64,000 nt of DNA from Taibaiella sp. (GTDB lineage: Bacteria; Bacteroidota; Bacteroidia; Chitinophagales; Chitinophagaceae), in the NCBI GenBank assembly GCA_016786705.1, contig JAEUVV010000013.1, positions 124,001 to 188,000 of the forward strand, read 5' to 3'. Under the pieces are notes generated by a model. The model searched no databases. It saw only the letters and a program-made list of their open reading frames with translations, and was not told where the DNA came from. A program made the translations under genes and the position numbers. The first letter of the stretch is position 1. The number at the start of each line of letters is the position of its first letter. Below are positions 7,129 to 16,184 of the stretch, in pieces.

Positions 7129-7551
7129 ATGAATAACAAACGTCTATCCCGTTCCGGAATCCTTCTTTTGCTGCTGGTTAACGGGCTCTCCGCGATCATT
7201 TCAGCTTTGCTGTTCATTAAAGCGCCCGACGGCACTTTGATGCGCATCAGTACCTCTGTATTAGCGTTTAGTCCATTTAATAACTTCCTGGTCCCGGGTA
7301 TCATACTGCTCGTATTTAACGGTATATTGAGCCTGTTTGTCCTGTGGCAGGTGGCCAGGCGTAAGCAAGCTGAAGGATATTGGCTTGTGCTGCAGGGATT
7401 GGTTTCCACCGGCTGGATTACGGTGCAGGTCATTTTACTGAGATCATTCCAGCTGCTCCATTTTATTTTCGGGATGACCGGATTGCTTTTCCTGTTCGCC
7501 GGTATGCAATATCTGAAGTACCGGAAACAACAAGATCAAGTCAACCAGTAG
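7129..7551 (+). CDS. Four-helix integral membrane protein, function unknown
   Basis: A 140-residue protein with four hydrophobic segments: about residues 8-30 (ILLLLLVNGLSAIISALLFI), 48-72 (FLVPGIILLVFNGILSLFVL), 82-104 (YWLVLQGLVSTGWITVQVIL) and 108-128 (LLHFIFGMTGLLFLFAGMQY). It ends in a basic tail YLKYRKQQDQ. Small four-helix proteins of this layout are common and mostly uncharacterised; no motif gives a function. It stands alone, divergent from the HEAT-repeat gene, with 136 bp between starts. Confidence 0.7.
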   Translation: MNNKRLSRSGILLLLLVNGLSAIISALLFIKAPDGTLMRISTSVLAFSPFNNFLVPGIILLVFNGILSLFVLWQVARRKQAEGYWLVLQGLVSTGWITVQVILLRSFQLLHFIFGMTGLLFLFAGMQYLKYRKQQDQVNQ

Positions 7552-7660
7552 GCGTAAGATAGCCTTTCCTCCGTTCCCTGCTATTACCGCATTTAATCTA
7601 TTTACCTGAATGTGGAACATATTGATAACGGTAATCCTGCAATACATCATACATTCCAGT

Positions 7661-8266
7661 TTATTGCTTTTTAAAGTTGTACATAGCCCATTTAAGCAAT
7701 GCATTGTTCCCTTCCTTTAAGCCCAGCTTCCGGCAAATTCTATGACGGTGGTTCTTTACCGTATAAGGGCTTATAAATAAATGCTCCGCGATCTCCTGGC
7801 TGGTTTGCTTATCCAGGATCAATTGAACAATTTTTTGCTCTATAGGGCTCAACAGTCCTGATGAAGTTGTGGCGTCTTTCTTATTACCCAGTAATGGATT
7901 ATTCACGATAGCGGGCCAGGCTAAGCGGAGCGCCGTGAAGATAGCTGCCTCATCAACAGGTTTTATCAGGTAGTTAAGCGGCTTCGTTTCCAGCGCGTTC
8001 TCGATAATTGTACGGGATTGATAAGAGGTGATGAAAATGACCTCGAAATCGTAGTCATGACGAAGATTTTTGACAAGGGTGATACCGTCGTTTTCTTCAT
8101 TAAGATTAATATCGCAGAGCAAAAGTTGCGGGAGAAAACCGGCCATGAGCGCATGCACCTCTGCCTGGTTTACAGCCAGCATAGTTTCACAATCAAAATT
8201 AGCCTTCAATTGCTGCTCAATAAAACGACCGGTAATGATCTCGTCTTCAATAATCAGTATACGCAT
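7661..8266 (-). CDS. LuxR/NarL-type response regulator
   Basis: A 201-residue two-domain regulator. The receiver domain (1-120) has the acidic pair in IIEDEI, the phosphoacceptor Asp52 in LLCDINLNEENDG, a Thr/Ser in IFITS and the Lys in YLIKPVDEA. The C-terminal LuxR-type helix-turn-helix (about 140-195) reads LSPIEQKIVQLI...TSQEIAEHLFISPYTVKNHR. The start codon directly follows the stop codon of the kinase gene (TAA then ATG), so the two are translationally linked and form a kinase/regulator pair. The genes it controls are not evident here. Confidence 0.93.
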   Translation of the reverse strand: MRILIIEDEIITGRFIEQQLKANFDCETMLAVNQAEVHALMAGFLPQLLLCDINLNEENDGITLVKNLRHDYDFEVIFITSYQSRTIIENALETKPLNYLIKPVDEAAIFTALRLAWPAIVNNPLLGNKKDATTSSGLLSPIEQKIVQLILDKQTSQEIAEHLFISPYTVKNHRHRICRKLGLKEGNNALLKWAMYNFKKQ

Positions 8267-10153
8267 TTAAGAGACATTAGGAAAAATAAACACATAATGA
8301 ACCCCGTTAACCGGGTCAATCTTATAGCTGCCCCTGAGCTGACGGGTTAGATCACTTATTAGATTCAGGCCAAAACTATCCTTGCTTTGTGTAAGCATAC
8401 CCTTCCCGTTATCGCGGTAGTGTAGTTCCCAGTTGTTTAGAGACCTGTAAAGCGAAATACTGATCTCAGGTTCAGGTTGACCGGCAAAAGCGTGCTTGAG
8501 CGAATTCGTCATTAATTCAGTGATGATAAGACCGAGAGACAGGCCGGATGCAGCATTCAGAATAATAGATTCCTCTATATCAATATTGATCCGGACCGGA
8601 ACCTCACCGGCAAAGATCTGCTTCAGGTGTGCCGCGATCTTATTAATAACCACTCCGGGAGCAAACAATTCACTGGAATTATTTTTTCCCGGATCAAGAC
8701 TTTCATTCACCAGCATCATCGCTTTAATGCGCGCCACATTGTCTTTCAGTATATTGGTTACATACTGATCTTTATGGGCGCTCACTTGCAGGCTGTTGAG
8801 GCTATATAAAAGCTGCAGATTGTTTTTCACCCGGTGATTCAATTCGTCTATCAACAGCTCTATCTGCAACTTTCCCTGGTGCAGCTCCTTTGTCCTTGCG
8901 GCAACATTTGCCTCCAATAGCTGATTTTGCTCCCGTTGAAGTTCATTCAGCTGACTGAGGTAATGTAGTTTATCCGCTTCATTTTGCCAGAGTTTCCCGT
9001 TTATACCGACCAGGAAAAGCAGGCAAACTGTTGTTTGCAATACACCTGAAAAAACAGTAACTAAACCTAATACTCTTTCGCCAACTATAAATACGGATAC
9101 GGAAACAAAAAGGGCAACCGCAAGATAAAGGATTACACCATATGCCAGGAAACGTTCCTGTTTATCAAAACTTTTCCAAAGTGACAGCAGGCGCAGTAAA
9201 TAGTATAATTGTACCATAAAAAGTACACTATTTATCTGGCTCGTGAGCTTGAAGTTCGAAGTATAATAGTTGATAAAGAAAAACAACAGCGCCAGCAGCG
9301 GCATTCCGCACAAAATAACTTTGCCGAGCCGGTACAAATTGGGATGTTTACTTTTTATATTCCAGAAATCAATAATCAGCAAATACAAACCAATTATAGC
9401 CATATATAAGAAGTGTACCGTAAACCGCCAGCCAACAACCGGATGATTAGGAAAAAACCAGTCAATAAGGTAACGATTCAGCGCTAAATTGTACAGCTGG
9501 AGCCCTGCAATAAAGATCCCCATCCAAAGGTATGGACGGTATCGCGTACTCAGCCAGTTAACCAGCACATATACCAGCAACAGCATGCCGGCTCCCTGGA
9601 ACCAATAGTCTAAGCGCTCTTTGCGCCCTGAAGCTTTATAAAATAAGTCCCGGTCGCTGAGCTTAAAGTCAAAAACAGGATCGTATTTTTTTGTATGCAG
9701 ACTTCTGATAAGGATACGGTATTTAATACCCCGGGCAAAGGTAAGCCGGAAATGAAAACGGCTGTCGCCGCTGCTGATCATGCTATCGGGGCAAAAAGCC
9801 CCTGCATAACGTTGCTCGTAAGAGGCTCCCGGCGTATCCGGCAAAACATATAAAGTTGCATTCGCCAAATGCCTGAATGAAAGTACAGCTGCCGCATCCG
9901 TATCGCTTTTAATTTCTGTAAATAACCAGAATACATTATCCGGCTTAGCGGGACTAAAGTCATTTAACGCTCTGAAGAGCTCCGGATTTCTAAAAAGCAG
10001 GTCTGCATTCAATGTCCCCTCTTTATCGTCTTCGGCTACACTAAAATACGGCCTCAGGTTAACCGTCGATTTTTGAGTATAGTTGACGATATTGCCTGCT
10101 GCACACCATTGCCCACAAAATAAGGCTAATATTAAAGCCTGAATAAATTTCAA
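8267..10153 (-). CDS. 7TM-DISM sensor histidine kinase, HisKA_2 type
   Basis: A 628-residue membrane kinase. Order: signal peptide (1-19), periplasmic DISMED2-like domain (about 25-165, beta-rich with FWLFTEI and a late GIKYRILIRS), seven transmembrane helices (about 185-390), a short coiled coil (398-435), a HisKA_2 dimerisation domain with His440 in ELNHRVKNNLQLL, and an ATPase domain with ITELMTNSLKHAF and FGLNLISDL. The start codon is TTG at 10153: it sits exactly before a good signal peptide (KFIQALILALFCGQWCAAG), and no ATG lies in frame nearby. The gene abuts the response regulator gene. The signal is probably an extracellular carbohydrate-like ligand, as for other 7TMR-DISM proteins, but that is inference. 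Confidence 0.9.
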   Translation of the reverse strand: MKFIQALILALFCGQWCAAGNIVNYTQKSTVNLRPYFSVAEDDKEGTLNADLLFRNPELFRALNDFSPAKPDNVFWLFTEIKSDTDAAAVLSFRHLANATLYVLPDTPGASYEQRYAGAFCPDSMISSGDSRFHFRLTFARGIKYRILIRSLHTKKYDPVFDFKLSDRDLFYKASGRKERLDYWFQGAGMLLLVYVLVNWLSTRYRPYLWMGIFIAGLQLYNLALNRYLIDWFFPNHPVVGWRFTVHFLYMAIIGLYLLIIDFWNIKSKHPNLYRLGKVILCGMPLLALLFFFINYYTSNFKLTSQINSVLFMVQLYYLLRLLSLWKSFDKQERFLAYGVILYLAVALFVSVSVFIVGERVLGLVTVFSGVLQTTVCLLFLVGINGKLWQNEADKLHYLSQLNELQREQNQLLEANVAARTKELHQGKLQIELLIDELNHRVKNNLQLLYSLNSLQVSAHKDQYVTNILKDNVARIKAMMLVNESLDPGKNNSSELFAPGVVINKIAAHLKQIFAGEVPVRINIDIEESIILNAASGLSLGLIITELMTNSLKHAFAGQPEPEISISLYRSLNNWELHYRDNGKGMLTQSKDSFGLNLISDLTRQLRGSYKIDPVNGVHYVFIFPNVS

Positions 10154-10577
10154 AATATAATCTTTTACCTTCCGGTTACCATCATTGGATCAGCAAGATA
10201 ACAAACCTTTCCTCATTTGATCAGATTTAAGTGGTAAATCACTAAGCCCCTTTCAAATTGAACCCTGGGGTCTATTGCTCACGCTTTTAGGCAGTGGTAC
10301 CTTTGCAACTCTTTATAATTTAAAATCAACTTTAATTTAATACAAATTGAAAACTATTTCATTATGTAGCGTTCCAGCTGTGCTCTACCGGAAATTTGTT
10401 TTTATTTCATCGGGTTTATGAAGCACTTGCGGCCTATTCAAATTGTTTAGCTGCATTTAGTTAAAAGGATATATTAGCTTAAATGTGTTTCACTAGCCCT
10501 ATTACTGACACCTTTTAAATGTTAAATAGTGATATAAAATTCATCCATCTCAAAAATAAATTCCCTAAAAAACAAGT
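10154..10577. other. AT-rich divergent promoter region
   Basis: A 424-base spacer between the kinase gene and the first T9SS cargo gene. I see no ORF, no strong hairpin and no full TTG-N19-TAnnTTTG promoter. Confidence 0.5.
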
Positions 10578-12980
10578 ATGAAACACTTAAAAACAGGGAT
10601 GAATGCAGGGGCAGCTTTTTTTCTGCTGTCCCTCGCATTCATCTTTACAGCAAAAAACACTTACGCGGCGAATTACACTGTAAATACGTATAGCGCTTTT
10701 ACCACAGCAATCGGCTCGGCCTCGGACGGCGATACCATCAGTCTCACTGCGCACATTGTAGTGTCCGCTGAAGTAGCCCTATCTAAATCACTCGTATTTA
10801 ATGGTAATGGCTACACGATTACCGTACCGGTGCCGGGGTTAAGTAATGCGGGAACTTTTAATAGTTCGGCTTCCACATTCCGGGTATTCAATTTAAGTGG
10901 CAACAAAACGATTATTTTTAACCGGTTAACCATTATGGGCGGGGCAACTACCGCTTCCGGTGCCGCTATAGCTATCGCGAGCGGTACTACCGCTAAGTTC
11001 AACCAATGTACCATTACCAACTCCAGGGTGTCCGGGTCGAGTGGTGGTGGAGGTATCTATAACCTGGGTAGCTGCTACCTGTACAAAAGCTTTATCACCC
11101 GGAACGCGGCGTTCTATGGAGGTGGATTTCTGAACAGTGGCGCTGCCGCATCTTTATTCCTGGAATACTCTACAGTTACTGAAAACCGCAGTCTTGCCAC
11201 CAATGGTGGTGGGGGCGGTGGCGAAAATAACAGCTCGGCTAAACTTTATGTAAACAATACTTCTTTCAGCAATAACCAAAGTACCGAATTAGGCGGGGCC
11301 ATCAACAATATTGCAACCGCATATATAGTCAACTCCTCGTTTACCGGCAACGTGGTTTATGGTACTTATAAAGGTGGGGCTATCGCGCAGAACTCCGGCA
11401 CGCCAATGGTATTGATCAACTGCCTGTTCGGCTATAACTATTACAAAAGCGCGCCCACATCAAGCAGTGCACCTACGACACTTAGCCTTAATGATATTGA
11501 AGCTTACTCAGGAACCGTAAACTTATATTACAGCACGTTTATGACCAACTCCACGACTTCAGGCACCATCAGCTCTGTAATAGGCAACAGTACCCATGCT
11601 ATTGCTGCAAATGGCTCTACCAATGACCTGTTCACGGGAGGTTCTTTAGGTTCGATATTTGACGCCAATGGTAATGTTTACGGTACTGCTACCTGCTTTC
11701 AACCTTTACTGGTGAATATAAACGGCATGCGCGTACCCACTTTGAAAACCGGGAGCTACGCCTTAGGCAAAGGATGTGTCGTTGGATTTACCAATGGGAA
11801 TGGTAGTCCTGTAATAGGCTATAAAAACATGTCTAACAATACCTGGACTACACTTGTAGGCAGCGGCGCTGCAAGCTATATCATCAATGACGATGAGACT
11901 TTCTTAAGCCGTGCAGCTACCCCGGCTGCCGGCGCTCTGGAGCGAATGGTGGATAACTATTACATCCTGAAAGTTAATAATGCGGCGAACGGGACTGTAG
12001 ATGGCGCCACAATATATGGCGAAGTATATCCTGCGGGCACTCCTGTTTCCATCACAGCTCTGGCCAGTACCGGCTATGCTTTTAACAACTGGACCTACAA
12101 CCAGGGCGGATCAGGAACAGTCGCTACCAATCCCCTGTCTATTGTGCTGAATGCCAACACCACACTGACTCCGTCTTTCGTTTCTTCCACTAACTATACC
12201 GTTACCTACCTGGGCAATGGTAATAATGCCGGTACCACACCGGGTATTAATGCTTACCCCTCAGGTAACAATGCTACCATTGCTGGCAATAGCGGTAACC
12301 TGGCAAAGACAGGCTTTACTTTCGCAGGCTGGAATACACTGGATAATGGCTCGGGGACCAACTATACGCAGGGGGCCAGCTATACGGGCAACAATAATCT
12401 GATACTATATGCCAAATGGGAATCAAACGGCACTGTACTTGGTATTAAACTACTCAGCTTTGAAGCCTATACCGGTTCAGGACAATGGGTAGATCTTAAA
12501 TGGGAAACAGCGACAGAAACAAACAATGATTATTTTGAGGTACAACGTTCCCAGGACGGCATCAAATGGGAAGGAGTACAAAGGGTTAAAGGAGCAGGTA
12601 CAACTGCTCAAAGATCTGCCTATTCCCTGCAAGACATGCAGCCTTTTACAGGAAAATCTTTTTACCGCCTGAAGCAGGTCGATTTCGACGGGACCAGCTA
12701 TGTATCTCCTGTAAGATCTGTAAACCTGGAGCAAAACAATGGAGACCTGGCAGTTTATCCTAACCCGGCTAAAGATTATTTCCATATTAAAAGTGGCAAC
12801 ATGAATGAAAAGGATTTCAAAGTGATCAATAACATGGGCCAAAATGTTACAGGGCGGTTCTCCCTGGAAAAAATCTCGGATAAGGTATGGAAAATCCGTT
12901 GTGGTAATGTACCCCCCGGCTTATATTATATAAATACCCCGGCCGGCTACAGGCGCTTAACAGTGGTTCGGGAAGATTAA
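10578..12980 (+). CDS. T9SS cargo: right-handed beta-helix protein with two InlB-type repeats
   Basis: An 800-residue secreted protein. It has a signal peptide (1-31) and a Gly/Asn/Thr-rich parallel beta-helix of the pectate-lyase-like or polymorphic-membrane-protein type (about 32-420; phrases such as GGGIYNLGSCYLY and GGAINNIATAYIVNSSFTGN). A divergent InlB-type repeat follows (about 460-535, YAFNNWTYNQGG), then a Flg_new/InlB B-repeat (about 539-615, GFTFAGWNTLDNG...LYAKWE). A fibronectin-like block (LKWETATETNNDYFEVQRSQ ... YRLKQVDFDG) leads to the type A sorting domain beginning LAVYPNPAKDYF. It is exported by T9SS and probably surface-attached. Adhesion is likely; no catalytic motif is visible. 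Confidence 0.88.
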   Translation: MKHLKTGMNAGAAFFLLSLAFIFTAKNTYAANYTVNTYSAFTTAIGSASDGDTISLTAHIVVSAEVALSKSLVFNGNGYTITVPVPGLSNAGTFNSSASTFRVFNLSGNKTIIFNRLTIMGGATTASGAAIAIASGTTAKFNQCTITNSRVSGSSGGGGIYNLGSCYLYKSFITRNAAFYGGGFLNSGAAASLFLEYSTVTENRSLATNGGGGGGENNSSAKLYVNNTSFSNNQSTELGGAINNIATAYIVNSSFTGNVVYGTYKGGAIAQNSGTPMVLINCLFGYNYYKSAPTSSSAPTTLSLNDIEAYSGTVNLYYSTFMTNSTTSGTISSVIGNSTHAIAANGSTNDLFTGGSLGSIFDANGNVYGTATCFQPLLVNINGMRVPTLKTGSYALGKGCVVGFTNGNGSPVIGYKNMSNNTWTTLVGSGAASYIINDDETFLSRAATPAAGALERMVDNYYILKVNNAANGTVDGATIYGEVYPAGTPVSITALASTGYAFNNWTYNQGGSGTVATNPLSIVLNANTTLTPSFVSSTNYTVTYLGNGNNAGTTPGINAYPSGNNATIAGNSGNLAKTGFTFAGWNTLDNGSGTNYTQGASYTGNNNLILYAKWESNGTVLGIKLLSFEAYTGSGQWVDLKWETATETNNDYFEVQRSQDGIKWEGVQRVKGAGTTAQRSAYSLQDMQPFTGKSFYRLKQVDFDGTSYVSPVRSVNLEQNNGDLAVYPNPAKDYFHIKSGNMNEKDFKVINNMGQNVTGRFSLEKISDKVWKIRCGNVPPGLYYINTPAGYRRLTVVRED

Positions 12981-13011
12981 TCTTACAGTTAGCATATTCA
13001 ATAGATGATAA

Positions 13012-13054
13012 AGTAACGGCTGCGGCGACCTTTCAGGTCGCCGCAGCCGTTACT
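13012..13054. terminator. Very strong hairpin after the beta-helix gene
   Basis: AGTAACGGCTGCGGCGACCT and its exact complement are separated by only TTC: a perfect 20-bp, GC-rich stem 31 bp after the stop codon. No T-tract follows on the plus strand, so it may protect the 3' end of the mRNA or block convergent transcription rather than act as a classical terminator. Confidence 0.7.
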
Positions 13055-13148
13055 GTGAATAAAACAGTTAACTCAAATACCGGTCTTAGCTTTGATGAAA
13101 TGGGTAGCTGAGACTGCGGAGTACACAAACAAAAAGCAAAAACAGAAG

Positions 13149-13175
13149 AGGCTGCCCCTTTTTAGAGTGCAGCCT
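13149..13175 (-). terminator. Terminator of the SdrD-like T9SS gene
   Basis: On the minus strand AGGCTGC-N13-GCAGCCT lies about 42 bases after the stop codon. The tail is only partly T-rich (CTTCTGTTTTTG), so confidence is moderate. Confidence 0.6.
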
Positions 13176-13216
13176 TTATTCAGTACACAGGGTACTTTAT
13201 GACCCATATACTAATA

Positions 13217-14917
13217 CTATCTTGATTTCATGATTTTGTACGCTGAAGTGCTGCCTTCCTGGTCTACGATTTTAACCTGGTACATCCCCTCATCCAGGTT
13301 GTTTAAAGGGATCTGGACCATGGCATTATCAGCTTTTAAGTGTTTTACTACCCTACCTGATACATCAAAAAGATAAATATGCTCATTGCCGCTTAAGCCT
13401 GAAAGGTTTACGGCACTTGTAGCCGGGTTAGGATAGATATCAATTGTCGTTCCTTTATCGAAGGTAAGCATCCGCACATCGCTGTAGGCATAGGAGCCGT
13501 TATGATCGACCTGCTTCAGACGGTAGTAGTTTCTCCCGTTTAATGGATTATTATCAGTGTAGTCATACTCTAATTTCAAAGTGCTTTTGCCATTTTCAGA
13601 CAAGCTCGTTACAAAACCTATATTGGACCAGGTACGGCCATCGCCACTTCTTTCCACATTAAAGCCACGATTCTGCTCCTCTGTTGCGGTAGCCCATGCC
13701 AGCAAAGCTGTATTGGCTTTTTTATGAACCTCAAAACCCATTAAGGTAACCGGGGTAGCCGTATTCCCCAAACCGAAGTTGGCAACAGCCGGGCTGTTAG
13801 CAACTGTCACAGGGATGACACTGTCAATAGTACCATTTGAAGAACCCGTAAGCTTGTAACCAGACGGAACAGTAAGACGGACATTGTAATTACCCGGAGC
13901 AATATTCGGAAATGAGTAATGACCATGGGCATCGGTTGTAGTACTTCCGATTACGACATTGCCGGCATTCAATAAGGTTATTCTCGCTCCTCCCTCATAC
14001 CCGGTGCCGCTAGGCTCACCGCCGTCAGGATCTTCGAAAACCGTTCCGGAAACAGATTGCAGGATCGTAACAGAAGAGGCATTGTAGGCCACAAATGCCT
14101 GATCGCTGGCACCGGAAAGCACCTGCCCAAACCCCACTATCCTTCCAATATTAGCAGCATTAATACCAAATGCCGAAAAATCATAACTAACCAGGCGGAG
14201 ATCTCTTTCTCCATATAAACCGCTATTGTAGGTAGGCGGGTTGGTAGGGGTATAAAATTTCATATGGATCTGTGCTACTACAGGGATATTAGCCACATTG
14301 ATCGATACGGAGTTACCCACCGTATTCCCATTTGCATCAAAAAACCGGTATACATCGTTAACCGTACTTGATGGGGGAACCCCGATTTGAGTCAGTACCA
14401 GGTCGGGAATACCATCGCCAATCTTGGAAGCATGAATATTGGATATGCTGTATTTTAATTCAATACCACCAGGAATATTATATATCCCGGTGCCCAGGTC
14501 TAAGCCCTGCACACCATCCGTTAAGTAACTATTCAGATCGCTGGTTACCGGTACCGGGCTTACATTCCCATTTCCACCGCCATATTGAGAGCCAACGCCA
14601 ATAACAATTGGATTGGAGCTCCCGTTGATGTTGACTGTAGGTACAGATGCCACAGGAAGCGCCTGGAAATTCTGTTGGGTAAAAGTTACACCTTTGGTAG
14701 TCAATAAGGCATCATTTACACCGGTCGAGTAGGTGGTGGCACCAACTTTAAATGCCAGTAAATTATGACTATTATTAGGCTGTACCGGGCTATTGGCACC
14801 TTGAGCGGATTGCCAATATCCCCCGAAATCAGTATATATGCGGGTCACATTGTTCTGTGCTTTAGTGATTGAGCTCAGGCAGGTCAGGGCAAGTAATAAA
14901 AGATAAATGCGTCTCAT
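13217..14917 (-). CDS. T9SS cargo with an SdrD/Cna-B-like domain
   Basis: A 566-residue secreted protein. A signal peptide (1-20, LLLLALTCLSSITKAQ) is followed by a unique domain of about 260 residues. Next comes a Cna-B/SdrD-type beta-sandwich (about 290-370: SGTVFEDPDGGEPSGTGYEG ... HYSFPNIAPGNYNVRLTVPS) and the fibronectin-like block LLAWATATEEQNRGFNVERS ... YYRLKQVDHNG. The type A T9SS sorting domain ends the protein (IDIYPNPATSAVNLSG ... GMYQVKIVDQEG). The SdrD-like domain is normally a structural stalk in surface adhesins. The N-terminal domain is unrecognised. The gene is convergent with the beta-helix gene, and copy B of the palindromic element lies 126 bp upstream of its start. Confidence 0.87.
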   Translation of the reverse strand: MRRIYLLLLALTCLSSITKAQNNVTRIYTDFGGYWQSAQGANSPVQPNNSHNLLAFKVGATTYSTGVNDALLTTKGVTFTQQNFQALPVASVPTVNINGSSNPIVIGVGSQYGGGNGNVSPVPVTSDLNSYLTDGVQGLDLGTGIYNIPGGIELKYSISNIHASKIGDGIPDLVLTQIGVPPSSTVNDVYRFFDANGNTVGNSVSINVANIPVVAQIHMKFYTPTNPPTYNSGLYGERDLRLVSYDFSAFGINAANIGRIVGFGQVLSGASDQAFVAYNASSVTILQSVSGTVFEDPDGGEPSGTGYEGGARITLLNAGNVVIGSTTTDAHGHYSFPNIAPGNYNVRLTVPSGYKLTGSSNGTIDSVIPVTVANSPAVANFGLGNTATPVTLMGFEVHKKANTALLAWATATEEQNRGFNVERSGDGRTWSNIGFVTSLSENGKSTLKLEYDYTDNNPLNGRNYYRLKQVDHNGSYAYSDVRMLTFDKGTTIDIYPNPATSAVNLSGLSGNEHIYLFDVSGRVVKHLKADNAMVQIPLNNLDEGMYQVKIVDQEGSTSAYKIMKSR

Positions 14918-15039
14918 ACGTCAATTTAGTTTTGATTTCTAATCGATGCTAACAGGGATTATATTTGCGTACTATTCAATGGTTATCAAACATTTGCGCA
15001 TGCAAAGTTGCGACTGAATCAAACAGGAACTTTGACTCG

Positions 15040-15103
15040 CTATTGATAAGATATCAATAGGATTGTTGATTTATCAACTTTATCTATAATTATCAATTAT
15101 TCA
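15040..15103. repeat. Dispersed palindromic element, copy B
   Basis: CTATTGATA-AGA-TATCAATAG (15040-15060) is the same palindrome as in copy A with compensatory changes in the arms. It is followed by a second inverted repeat GTTGAT-TT-ATCAAC and TATAATTATC. Bases 15043-15103 match 3841-3901 at 48 of 61 positions without gaps, and a weaker match continues to a shared CCGGGAA near 15137 and 3933. It lies upstream of the minus-strand T9SS gene starting at 14917. Confidence 0.7.
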
Positions 15104-15244
15104 GATACAGCCACTCTTTAAACGCCTGTTGGGGGACCGGGAAGCGCAATGTTCGAGGCTGCCAGGCAATATTGAAAAAGCATTCATAAAACCTATTGCC
15201 AGGACTGTTATATAGAGATAAGCATTTTGCAGGAAGGCACTAAA

Positions 15245-15286
15245 TTGTAAAAGGCGATATGCTTGAGAGCATATCGCCTTTTACAA
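15245..15286 (-). terminator. Terminator hairpin of the VOC gene
   Basis: TTGTAAAAGGCGATATGCT and its exact complement flank a TGAG loop: a perfect 19-bp stem ending in CCTTTTACAA on either strand. It is 134 bases after the VOC stop codon, with no other gene between. Confidence 0.75.
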
Positions 15287-15419
15287 ACATTAATCTTTGC
15301 GTCAGGCTTAAAATATTAAATAGTCGAAATCGGAACTTTTGTATTCAATCCAGAAACAAATAAGTATCGCTTACGCTATTGCATGAAAAGGAATGCAAGC
15401 ATTTATTCCAGGACCTGAA

Positions 15420-15770
15420 TTATTCAGACCATACTGCCAGCTCATAGCCATCCGGGTCGATAAACTGGAAGCGCCGGCCTCCCGGGAAGCTAAAAATATC
15501 TTTAGAGATGGTTGCCCCGGCAGCTTTTACTTTACTTAAAGTATTTTCCAGGTCGCCGGAATAAAGCACGATCAAGATACTCCCATTAACCGGCTCCCCG
15601 CTGGTAAACCCGCCATCCACGTATGCTCCTTCAAATGCGGTATAATGAGGACCGTAATCGGTAAATTTCCAGCCGAAACACCTTGTATAAAATGCCTTTG
15701 CTTTATTGAGATCTTTTGATAAAAATTCTATGTACTGTACCTGTTCGTGTTTTAATCTTAAATCGGTCAT
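15420..15770 (-). CDS. VOC-family (glyoxalase-like) protein
   Basis: A 116-residue single VOC module with the repeated beta-alpha-beta-beta-beta pattern: YIEFLSKDLNKAKAFYTRCF at the start, then ILIVLYSGDLENTLSKVKAA and, at the end, FQFIDPDGYELAVW. The FIDPDG motif carries the acidic residue that normally helps hold the metal. Members include glyoxalases, dioxygenases and resistance proteins acting on small molecules; the substrate cannot be told from the sequence. It is transcribed alone, ending at the strong hairpin near 15245-15286. Confidence 0.88.
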   Translation of the reverse strand: MTDLRLKHEQVQYIEFLSKDLNKAKAFYTRCFGWKFTDYGPHYTAFEGAYVDGGFTSGEPVNGSILIVLYSGDLENTLSKVKAAGATISKDIFSFPGGRRFQFIDPDGYELAVWSE

Positions 15771-16115
15771 CTTAATGCTTTGTTTTTTAGTTACCGTTAC
15801 ATTAAAGCAAGCGGGGTTGTAATTAATAAAGCTGGTGCTGGCTGCGGCAGGGCCTTCCTTTCCCGGCTTCGCAATACAGTTTCAGGCTCCGGAGAAGAAT
15901 TGCCCGGGTATAACTGCACTCGGCAAATGATGGACTATACTCCTTCGCAGCCTTTACTTTATGGGCAAACATAAGCATAGTTTTTCACGCCAGCCATGAT
16001 AATAAATTTGATTAAATATAGACCTTTTTTACAGACCCTGATAATCCGGGAATTAAGAAGCACACGGGAATTTATATCACCATATGTCCGGGAAACAATT
16101 ATTTTCCACCAACAA
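15771..16115. other. Gene-free spacer upstream of the VOC gene
   Basis: About 345 bases with one 64-codon plus-strand open frame (15780-15974) that has no signal peptide, domain or plausible upstream signals. I see no repeats or strong hairpins. Confidence 0.45.
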
Positions 16116-16145
16116 AACAGGCCGCCTCCTACGAGACGGCCTGTT
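16116..16145 (-). terminator. Terminator of the 1234-residue T9SS gene
   Basis: AACAGGCCGCCTC and GAGACGGCCTGTT pair, with one mismatch, around a CTAC loop and are followed on the minus strand by TTTTGTT, 40 bases after the stop codon. Confidence 0.85.
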
Positions 16146-16184
16146 CCAAGCCAAATCCATTTATAGTTTTGGGTTATAGGGTAT

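Noticed and set aside
15780..15974. 64-codon plus-strand frame upstream of the VOC gene
   Set aside because: No recognisable features and it lies in the upstream region of a divergent gene.
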